NCBI GenBank assembly: GCA_021823365.1 | Contig: JAKAOD010000099.1 | Span: forward strand, 1 to 8,920 | Length of the DNA: 8,920 nt | Direction of reading: 5' to 3' | Source: Actinomycetes bacterium | GTDB taxonomy: Bacteria; Actinomycetota; Acidimicrobiia; Acidimicrobiales; Bog-793 | Made by a program: the position numbers and the translations under genes | Part shown: positions 1-5,472 of the stretch, piece after piece | Layout: every line of letters begins with the position of its first letter | Position numbering within the stretch: position 1 is the stretch's first letter | Notes under the pieces: generated by a model | Database searches by the model: none | Told to the model about the DNA's origin: nothing | The model's input: the letters and a program-made list of their open reading frames with translations, nothing else

Positions 1-319
1 CGGCCTCGACCGGGTCGTGGTTGCCGTGGACGACGAAGCTCTCGATGCCGTCGGCGGCGAGGCTCGCCAGGCCGTCGCGGAAGCGAAGCTGCGCCCTGAG
101 CCCTCGCTCGGCGCCGTCGTAGACGTCGCCCGCGACGAGGAGGAAGGCGGCCTCGCGGCCTCGGGCGAGCGCGACCAGCGCGTCGAAGGCCTGGAGCGAC
201 GCCTCTCGCAGCGCCTCGGCGACCCGGGGCGCGATCGCGTGCACGCCGTCGAAGGGCGTGTCCAGATGGAGGTCCGCCGCATGGACGAAGCAGAAAGACC
301 GCGCCGTCGCCTCCGACAC
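1..319 (-). CDS. SbcD/Mre11-like metallophosphoesterase (DNA repair exonuclease family), C-terminus beyond left edge
   Basis: The reverse strand encodes 106 residues of an open frame cut by the window edge. Three calcineurin-like metallophosphoesterase motifs are visible in the right order: VHAADLHLDTPF at about residues 12-23 (metal ligands Asp16 and His18), VAGDVYD at 62-68 (Asp65), and HGNHDP at 98-103 (Asn100, His101). The first motif with the LDTPF extension resembles the YhaO/SbcD branch, whose members are metal-dependent nucleases that often pair with an SMC-like ATPase; that partner would lie further left and is not visible. The chosen start is GTG at 319, which puts the first beta-strand about 8 residues in, as is usual for the family. 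An in-frame GTG at 331 is also possible, and neither has a clear Shine-Dalgarno sequence. The gene is divergent from the aminotransferase. Substrate specificity cannot be judged from this fragment. Confidence 0.88.
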   Translation of the reverse strand, partial: MSEATARSFCFVHAADLHLDTPFDGVHAIAPRVAEALREASLQAFDALVALARGREAAFLLVAGDVYDGAERGLRAQLRFRDGLASLAADGIESFVVHGNHDPVEA

Positions 320-480
320 CGCGCCGGACACTACATGGAGGGTGTCATGCTGCTGCGGCGGACCTGGTGCCAGCGGCCCGGCTCGCCGGTGAAGTGCTCG
401 GCCGATCCCCGGCGAGGTGCCGACGTAACCGACCAGCCTGCGAAAGTAAGCTCGCCGTGCCGGGAGGCGGGGAGGGCGAG
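320..480. promoter_or_regulatory. Divergent intergenic region with aminotransferase RBS and weak -10
   Basis: This 161-nt spacer lies between the divergent phosphoesterase and aminotransferase genes and must carry both promoters. On the plus strand GGAGGG at 471-476 ends 4 nt before the ATG at 481 and decides that start against an in-frame upstream extension. TAAGCT at 447-452 fits a TAnnnT -10 hexamer, but no recognisable -35 lies 16-18 nt upstream. On the minus strand TAGTGT ends 8 nt before the GTG at 319 and could be the -10 of a leaderless transcript. Both -10 calls rest on the hexamer alone. I see no convincing operator dyad. Confidence 0.4.
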
Positions 481-1863
481 ATGGGGTTCGAGCTGAGCGA
501 GGTGCTGTCGGCGAGGGCGGGCGAGCACCTCCGTCTCTACGGGGAGCACGTCAACCCCCAGCTCGTCCGAGTGCTCCGGACGATCGGGTTCGACCGGCGC
601 TACGTCCGCGGCGAGGGGTGCTACCTGTACGACGCCGACGGCCGACGGTACCTCGACTTTCTCGCCGGGTTCGGCGTGTTCGCCCTGGGCCGCAGCCACC
701 CCGCGCTGAAGAAGGCGCTGCACGAGGCGCTCGACGCCGACCTCCCGAACCTCGTGCAGATGGACGCGCCGCTGCTCGCGGGCGTGCTCGCGGAGGAGCT
801 GCTGAGGCGCACGCATCCGGGGATGGGAAGGGTCTTCTTCACCAACTCGGGCGCCGAGGCGGTGGAGGCGGCCGTGAAGTTCGCCCGTTGCGCCACGGGG
901 CGCCGGCGGACGCTGCACTGCGACCATGCCTTCCACGGCCTCACCCACGGCGCCCTCTCGCTCAACGGCGGGAGGGAGTTCCGCGAGGGGTTCGGCCCGC
1001 TGCTCGAAGGCTTCGACGAGGTGCCGTTCGGGGATGCCGACGCGCTCGAGCGAGAGCTGCGCAGGGGCGACGTCGCCGCCTTCGTCGTCGAGCCGATCCA
1101 GGGCAAGGGGGTGAACGTCGCGCCCCGCGCCTACTGGGACGCCGTCCAGGAGCTCTGCCACCGTCACGGCACGCTGCTCGTCGTGGACGAGGTCCAGACG
1201 GGGCTCGGCCGCACCGGGCGGCTATGGGCGCACGAGCACTGGGGCCTCGTGCCCGACGTCCTCACGATCTCGAAGGCGCTCTCCGGCGGTTACGTGCCGG
1301 TAGGGGCGATGATCTGCTCGACTGAGGTCTCCGACCGGGTCTACTCCTCGATGGACCGCGCCCTCGTCCACTCCTCGACGTTCAAGAACAACGTGCTTGC
1401 GATGGTCGCCGGCCTCGCCACGCTCCAGGTGATCGACGACGAGGACCTCGTCGATCGGGCGCGGCGGACCGGCGACGCCCTGGCGAAGGGGCTCGCCCCC
1501 CTGCTCGACAGGCACGAGCTCTTCCAGCTCGTCCGGGGCGAAGGGCTGATGGTCGGCCTCGTGTTCGGCCCCCCGGCCTCGGGCGCCGGCCGGGCACGGT
1601 TCCGGCTCGTCGAGCTGGCGCACAAGGGCTTGTTCTCCCAGCTGGTCGTCGGCCCGTTGCTCCAGCGGCACGGGATCCTCACCCAGGTCGCCGGGGACGC
1701 GATGAACGTCGTCAAGCTGCTCCCGCCACTCGTCGCGGGCCAGGAGGAGGTCGACACGTTCGTCGAGGCGCTCGACGACGTGCTCGCGGCGGCGGCGAAG
1801 GGCACGGCTCTGGTCGGGCTGGCGACGAGCCTCACACGAGGCGCCCTCCGCCGGGACCGCTGA
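481..1863 (+). CDS. Class III (ornithine/acetylornithine-type) PLP-dependent aminotransferase
   Basis: A 460-residue fold-type I aminotransferase, the usual length for class III. Visible landmarks are NSGAEA at 122-127 (cofactor phosphate-binding loop), HAFHG (aromatic stacking on the PLP ring), VEPIQG, DEVQTG at 236-241 (Asp236 bonds the pyridine nitrogen), ISKALSGG with Lys265 as the Schiff-base lysine, and HSSTFKNN with Thr300 contacting the phosphate from the partner subunit. All catalytic positions look intact. The family moves an amino group between an omega-amino or alpha-amino donor and a keto acid or aldehyde, in the cytoplasm as a dimer. The amino donor cannot be read from sequence: ornithine, putrescine, GABA, or a hopanoid side-chain role like HpnO are all conceivable, and no pathway neighbour helps. 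The ATG at 481 is preceded by GGAGGG. The exported hydrolase-like gene starts 13 nt after its stop, so the two probably form an operon. Confidence 0.93.
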   Translation: MGFELSEVLSARAGEHLRLYGEHVNPQLVRVLRTIGFDRRYVRGEGCYLYDADGRRYLDFLAGFGVFALGRSHPALKKALHEALDADLPNLVQMDAPLLAGVLAEELLRRTHPGMGRVFFTNSGAEAVEAAVKFARCATGRRRTLHCDHAFHGLTHGALSLNGGREFREGFGPLLEGFDEVPFGDADALERELRRGDVAAFVVEPIQGKGVNVAPRAYWDAVQELCHRHGTLLVVDEVQTGLGRTGRLWAHEHWGLVPDVLTISKALSGGYVPVGAMICSTEVSDRVYSSMDRALVHSSTFKNNVLAMVAGLATLQVIDDEDLVDRARRTGDALAKGLAPLLDRHELFQLVRGEGLMVGLVFGPPASGAGRARFRLVELAHKGLFSQLVVGPLLQRHGILTQVAGDAMNVVKLLPPLVAGQEEVDTFVEALDDVLAAAAKGTALVGLATSLTRGALRRDR

Positions 1864-1876
1864 GCCCCGGACGCCG

Positions 1877-3073
1877 GTGAGTGCGCGGGCACGCGCGGGC
1901 CGCGCGCGTCGCCGCGTCACCGCCTCGCCGCTCGCGCCGGCCCTCCTCGCCGCCGGCACGCTTCTCGCGGCGTGCGGCTCGCCGGCGCCTCCGAGCGCCA
2001 CGGGGACGGCGGGCGGCACTCCGGTGACCGCCGCTCCGGCCCCGGCGACGTCGGCGGGCGCGACGTCGGCGGCTGTCGCTCGGAGCGCCCCGACCACCGT
2101 GTCGTCGACCCAGGCGACGACGGTCCGACCGGCGACCTCGACCCCGCTGCCAACGCCGTCGTACGTTCCTGGCACGAGACCGGGTGGCTCGCTCGCCACC
2201 CTCGGGCCCGTCGAGCGGCTCGTCCTCGCGCCCCTCCCGCAGGGCGCGCTCGCACCCGGCACGGCTTCGGCTCCAGGCGAGCTGGCCCCCGACGGGGTCG
2301 ACGTCGCCTTCCGGGAGTTCGGGTCCGGCCCGGACCTCGTCCTCCTCGCGGGCGAGCACGCCTCGATGAGCTCCTGGGGCTCGCGGCTGCTCGCCGCGCT
2401 CGGCGCAGACTTCACGGTCGTGACGCCCGACCTGCCCGGGTCGGGCTACTCCGGCGGGGCCGGGGGCGTGCGCGACGCCGGGCAGGAGGCCGATCTCGTG
2501 GCCGCGCTCTGCGCCGCCCTCGGGCTCGACCGCCCGACCGTGCTCGGCTGGGGCCTCGGCGGGCAGGTCGCGTTGGCGATGGCCGAGCGCCACCCGGGAA
2601 TCGCGGGTCGGCTCGTGCTCGCCGACACCTCGGGCGGGGGTCGGGGCTCCGTGCGACCGGCCGCAGCGGTCGCCGCCGTTCTCGCCTCGCCGACCTCGAC
2701 CAACGTCGACATCGCCACGGTGCTCTTCCCGCCGACCGCGACCGGGTCCCAGGCGCAGTGGCTGCAAGGGGTCGGCCAGCTGCCGACGGACGACCTCACC
2801 GCCGCCTCGGTCGTCCAGCAGGCGGCGCTCGAGCGTGCCGCGATGCGAGACGGGTCGCTGGCGCGTGGCCTCGAGCGAGTCGACATCCCCGCGCTGGTCG
2901 TCGTCGGCTCGCTCGACGAGGTCTTCCCCCCGGCGAACGCCGGCGCGCTGGTCCGCTCGCTGCCCCACGCGCGCGAGCTCGTCTTCCCCGGCGCCGGCTA
3001 CGCGAGCATCGTGCAGGACGAGCCGGAGTTCCTCGTCGCGCTCGAGAAGTTCGCAGGCCTCGGCGGCGGCTGA
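1877..3073 (+). CDS. Lipoprotein with alpha/beta-hydrolase fold lacking nucleophile Ser and catalytic His (probable pseudoenzyme)
   Basis: 398 residues from a GTG start 13 nt after the aminotransferase stop; no strong Shine-Dalgarno is visible, which fits translational coupling. The N-terminus is basic (RARRR), followed by a hydrophobic stretch and lipobox LAAC with Cys33, so it should be a membrane-anchored lipoprotein. Residues about 34-100 form a Pro/Thr/Ala/Ser-rich linker. The rest follows the alpha/beta-hydrolase plan: TVVTPDLPGSGYSGG, then the nucleophile elbow VLGWGLGGQVALAMAERHP, and a late strand GSLDEVFPP with acid Asp347. The elbow reads G-W-G-L-G where G-x-S-x-G is expected, so the nucleophile is Gly226. 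The position normally holding histidine, in GAGYASI, is Tyr375. The usual HG oxyanion motif is also replaced by GEH. The fold call is firm. That it is non-hydrolytic is inference; a binding or scaffold role is possible. Its last 76 nt overlap the convergent gene. Confidence 0.85.
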   Translation: MSARARAGRARRRVTASPLAPALLAAGTLLAACGSPAPPSATGTAGGTPVTAAPAPATSAGATSAAVARSAPTTVSSTQATTVRPATSTPLPTPSYVPGTRPGGSLATLGPVERLVLAPLPQGALAPGTASAPGELAPDGVDVAFREFGSGPDLVLLAGEHASMSSWGSRLLAALGADFTVVTPDLPGSGYSGGAGGVRDAGQEADLVAALCAALGLDRPTVLGWGLGGQVALAMAERHPGIAGRLVLADTSGGGRGSVRPAAAVAAVLASPTSTNVDIATVLFPPTATGSQAQWLQGVGQLPTDDLTAASVVQQAALERAAMRDGSLARGLERVDIPALVVVGSLDEVFPPANAGALVRSLPHARELVFPGAGYASIVQDEPEFLVALEKFAGLGGG

Positions 3074-4380
3074 ACGCCGTCGGCGGGCGCGCTCGCGTGA
3101 CCTGGCGGCGACACCGCCGAGACGACCGGCTGGGCAGCCGCAGCAGGATCCACTCGCCAGGTGTGGCTCTCACCCTCACCCCGGAACTTGGAAAACGGCG
3201 CCCATAGCGAGGGGAGCAGGCGGACGAGCCCCGGCCCCGCCCCACCGGGTCCGGGCCATTCGTCGACCGGGCCAGACCAGCTCACGTCGCTCACGCGCGC
3301 ACCGCGCAGCATGACCCGAGGTCGAACACCGGTCGACACGGGCGCGACCACGAGGGTGCCGTCGGCGGCGACGGCGAGTGTGCGGCCGTTGGACGAGAAC
3401 GACACCGAGGTTGCTCCCGTGCAGCCCACCCCGGCACAGCGCGGCAGAGACTCGGCCGACCACTTGCCCGTTCCCAGGGAGAGCAAGCCGGCACCACTCC
3501 TACCTGCGGCAAAAGCCACGAGCTGGCTGCTGGAAGCGGCTGCCGAAGCCCGCAAGTTGTCCCACAGGGCGCGGGGCGGGCGGGGCAAGAAGAGCCCGAC
3601 CGAGCGGCCGACCGGGCTCCACCACTGGAGGGAAGGGGGCGGTGGCGCGCACTGGGTGCCGGCCTCTTGGAACAAGACCTTGCCGTCCGGCCCCGTTCCC
3701 AAGAGCTCTTCGTCGATGGCGCAGCGAGGGGCGAACTTCGCCGCAGCGATGGCCAGGCCGGCCGTCACGGGCTGGGCACCGGGCAGCAGCGGAAGGGTGA
3801 GGCCTTGCACCTGCGGCTCGTCACAGCCCCCGTTGGTGAAGGCGAGTGCCCCCGGCACTGCTACGAGGTCCGTGCCAGGCTCGCAGGGCAGGCCACCGGG
3901 GGCCGCGGCGACCGCCTTGAGGGCACCCGTGGCCGGGTCAGCCTCCACCAAGATCGGGCCGCTGCCGCGCATCCATTGCGGTGTGGGTGGCAGCTGGCAA
4001 GCCGCCGTCGGCTGGGACCCGTAGTCGCTGAGCCAGAAGTACAGCCGGGCACCCGGGCCGGACGAGGGTGCCCATGCCGGCCCGGCCAGCTCGACTTGAG
4101 GGACGCCCCGGGAGCTGGACGCGCACCCGGCCGGCACGCTGAGCAACATGCGCTCCCGGCCGGTCACCGGGTCGATCACCCCGATCCCGTTGGCATCCCG
4201 GAACGCGATGAGCCCGCCGCTCGCCGCCGCCGGCGCGCCCGCCTCCCTGACCGGCAGGACGCCCGGCAAGGTCAGACCCGCAAGCGAAAGTGCCGCGCCG
4301 GCCACGAGCACCCGCGCCCGGCCACAGCCAAGAGATGCAGGGCTCCGCTTTGGCCGGATGAAAGTCCTGGTGCAGCTCAT
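2998..4380 (-). CDS. Exported beta-propeller-like (WD40/TolB-type) repeat protein
   Basis: 460 residues starting at ATG 4380, 43 nt after the stop of the upstream exported-protein gene and with a purine stretch (AGAGAG) upstream as a modest ribosome site. The N-terminus has Arg/Lys residues, then a hydrophobic segment at about 23-43, reading as a signal peptide or membrane anchor without a lipobox. The mature part has repeated strand-turn units typical of TolB/WD40 propellers, such as LIAFRDANGIGVIDPVTG at about 57-74, a PAWAPSSG segment at about 101-108, and VSFSSNGRTLAVAADGTLVV at about 326-345. About eight cysteines in the mature region suggest disulfides outside the cytoplasm. No catalytic motif is seen, so a ligand- or protein-binding role is the safest reading. 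The C-terminal 50 or so residues are Ala/Pro/Ser-rich and run 76 nt into the opposing lipoprotein gene. Codon third positions are visibly less GC-biased than in neighbouring genes. Confidence 0.75.
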   Translation of the reverse strand: MSCTRTFIRPKRSPASLGCGRARVLVAGAALSLAGLTLPGVLPVREAGAPAAASGGLIAFRDANGIGVIDPVTGRERMLLSVPAGCASSSRGVPQVELAGPAWAPSSGPGARLYFWLSDYGSQPTAACQLPPTPQWMRGSGPILVEADPATGALKAVAAAPGGLPCEPGTDLVAVPGALAFTNGGCDEPQVQGLTLPLLPGAQPVTAGLAIAAAKFAPRCAIDEELLGTGPDGKVLFQEAGTQCAPPPPSLQWWSPVGRSVGLFLPRPPRALWDNLRASAAASSSQLVAFAAGRSGAGLLSLGTGKWSAESLPRCAGVGCTGATSVSFSSNGRTLAVAADGTLVVAPVSTGVRPRVMLRGARVSDVSWSGPVDEWPGPGGAGPGLVRLLPSLWAPFSKFRGEGESHTWRVDPAAAAQPVVSAVSPPGHASAPADGVQPPPRPANFSSATRNSGSSCTMLA

Positions 4381-4423
4381 GTGCTCAAGGCTCTCTGCCG
4401 TCGCGTCGTCGATGAATCCCGCT

Positions 4424-5122
4424 TCATCCAGTCGTCTTCGTCGGCCCGCCTGGCCCGGGCGTGCCCGGCGGGAAGCGGACCGTCGGGCTGTCCCAGTGGC
4501 TGAAGGTGGCGACGACGGGGACTCCCGCGCACCCGCGCGAGCTGCAGGTGATCACGAGCGGCAGCCGGTCCCTCGCGGCGAACCACGCGGTGACGAGCCC
4601 GACGCTGAAGCTGCTCGTCGACGTCCCCTGGCGGGTCCTCATGACGAGCCGGCCGCGGACCCCTTCAGCGCGGGCGCCGTCGACTCGGCGCGTGCCGGCC
4701 AGGACCGGGTGCTCGAGGTCGAGGAAGGGGAAGACCTCGGCGTCGTAGGTGGTCAGGCTCTCCGCCGAGCACTGCGCGGCGGCCGCCGACGGCGCCCCGC
4801 GCTGGTTCCAGAAGCACGCCCGCCGCGGCGAGAGAAGCGTGTAGACGTAGCCGATAGGTGCCCCGATCTGGTAGCGCTCGACGGCACGTGTGGACCCGGG
4901 GGTCTGGATCACCCAGTAGAGGGCCGGGAGTAGGGGGGACCAGGAGAGCTCGAAGCTGTGCTGGCTCCGGGCGGCGCGGTAGCCGGCCTTCAGCAGGGAG
5001 GAGGCGCTTCCCGACGAGGCGGCGATTCCCGCGACAGCGCTCCCCCCAGCGGCCGCGAACAGCGCGAGCCAGGCGATCGCGGCAACAAGGGGGACAACCC
5101 ATCGACGGGCCACAGGCGTCAT
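4424..5122 (-). CDS. Exported protein with LolA/LppX-like features
   Basis: 232 residues from ATG 5122, chosen because GGAGG sits 6 nt upstream; the frame continues upstream but without support. Residues 1-27 form a signal peptide or anchor (RR, then a hydrophobic run with WLALFAAAGG); no lipobox cysteine follows. The body starts with SSLLKAGYRAARSQHSFEL, which resembles the opening helix and strand of LolA/LppX/LprG-type proteins. It ends with RLPLVIT followed by VATFSHWDSPTVRFPPG, like the closing strands of that fold. These proteins shield hydrophobic ligands such as lipids in a half-barrel outside the membrane. The resemblance is by pattern only and could be wrong. Four cysteines (in CFW, AAQCS, and TCSSRGC) may form disulfides. 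A beta-propeller-like exported gene follows 43 nt downstream on the same strand, suggesting a two-gene unit acting at the cell surface. Confidence 0.75.
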   Translation of the reverse strand: MTPVARRWVVPLVAAIAWLALFAAAGGSAVAGIAASSGSASSLLKAGYRAARSQHSFELSWSPLLPALYWVIQTPGSTRAVERYQIGAPIGYVYTLLSPRRACFWNQRGAPSAAAAQCSAESLTTYDAEVFPFLDLEHPVLAGTRRVDGARAEGVRGRLVMRTRQGTSTSSFSVGLVTAWFAARDRLPLVITCSSRGCAGVPVVATFSHWDSPTVRFPPGTPGPGGPTKTTG

Positions 5123-5128
5123 CCAGAA

Positions 5129-5133
5129 CCTCC
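5129..5133 (-). promoter_or_regulatory. Shine-Dalgarno GGAGG for the exported LolA/LppX-like gene
   Basis: The reverse strand reads GGAGG followed by six bases (TTCTGG) and ATG at 5122. Both match and spacing are near ideal for anti-Shine-Dalgarno pairing. It fixes this start over an in-frame start 66 nt further upstream that lacks any such signal. Confidence 0.7.
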
Positions 5134-5149
5134 GACGATCTCGTGGTGA

Positions 5150-5155
5150 ACTGTA
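5150..5155 (-). promoter_or_regulatory. Candidate -10 box (TACAGT) of the exported-protein pair
   Basis: On the reverse strand TACAGT matches the TAnnnT -10 pattern. It would place the transcript start near 5143, giving a leader of about 20 nt that contains the GGAGG site. No good -35 hexamer lies 17-18 nt upstream, but the 5163-5200 dyad covers that area, so an activator or repressor could act there. Support is the hexamer and its position only. Confidence 0.35.
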
Positions 5156-5162
5156 ACCCGTC

Positions 5163-5200
5163 CCAGGAGAAACGGCACGTGCTGCCACTTGTCCTCCTGG
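5163..5200. promoter_or_regulatory. Nested inverted repeat (operator or weak terminator)
   Basis: CCAGGAG at 5163-5169 and CTCCTGG at 5194-5200 are perfect 7-bp inverted copies. Between them lie GGCA/TGCC arms and the 8-bp palindrome GCACGTGC at 5175-5182. The structure falls between the stop of the Cys-rich ORF (5254) and the -10 candidate at 5155-5150, covering the expected -35 region. Its position suits a regulator-binding site for the exported-protein pair. It could also act as a terminator for the prfC unit, but no T-run follows on either strand. Confidence 0.4.
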
Positions 5201-5253
5201 CGCGTCGAGATCGATCCGAATCCAGCCTCAATGAGCGCTGCCGAATCTGCCCG

Positions 5254-5472
5254 TCAGGTCATCACGAAGTCCAGCCGGACCGTCGAGCTCGCGTGCACGG
5301 CGGCGAGCCGCAGCCGCTCCGCCGCGAGACCTGGCTGCTCGGCGGCGTCGACGATGAGCGACACCACGGTGTCGCTCGGCGCGCGCGCCAGCTCCCCGTC
5401 GCGCCGTCCACCCGGGCAGCATACGAGCGGGCGGCGGCACCCGCAGCTCGAGCAGACGACCTCGTCGTTCAC
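5254..5472 (-). CDS. Small Cys-cluster protein translationally coupled to prfC
   Basis: A 72-residue ORF that starts with GTG at 5472, overlapping the TGA stop of prfC in a GTGA junction, so it is probably translated by coupling. All five cysteines lie within the first 19 residues, as CSSCGC followed by CC (Cys7, 10, 12, 18, 19), an arrangement that looks like a small metal-binding knuckle. The remainder is an Asp/Glu/Ala/Leu-rich segment (SLIVDAAEQPGL, AAERLRLAA) likely to be helical, ending in LDFVMT. Almost every codon ends in G or C, as in true genes of this window, which argues against a chance frame. I do not recognise a family. A role linked to RF3 or translation is suggested only by the coupling. 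Confidence 0.65.
   Translation of the reverse strand: MNDEVVCSSCGCRRPLVCCPGGRRDGELARAPSDTVVSLIVDAAEQPGLAAERLRLAAVHASSTVRLDFVMT

Noticed and set aside
367..480. Upstream extension of the aminotransferase
   Set aside because: The extra 38 residues lack family similarity, and ATG 481 has GGAGGG at the right distance.
331..1167. Long minus-strand frame opposite the aminotransferase start region
   Set aside because: Antisense to a gene with intact catalytic motifs; its translation is low-complexity Arg/Glu/Val-rich with no domain pattern, as expected for a shadow frame in high-GC DNA.
1222..2415. Long minus-strand frame across the aminotransferase/lipoprotein junction
   Set aside because: Opposes two well-supported genes and shows only Arg/Ala/Gly-rich shadow sequence.
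1972..3207. 411-codon plus-strand frame overlapping the lipoprotein gene
   Set aside because: Frame-shifted copy of the lipoprotein coding region, dominated by Arg and Ala; the alternative frame has the signal peptide, lipobox and hydrolase fold.
4411..4428. 6-bp dyad GATGAA/TTCATC at the junction of the two exported-protein genes
   Set aside because: It overlaps the stop codon of the first gene, is short and AT-containing with no T-run; most likely chance.
3161..4503. Plus-strand frames opposite the propeller gene
   Set aside because: They lack a ribosome site and any domain, while the minus strand has a signal peptide and repeated strand-turn units.
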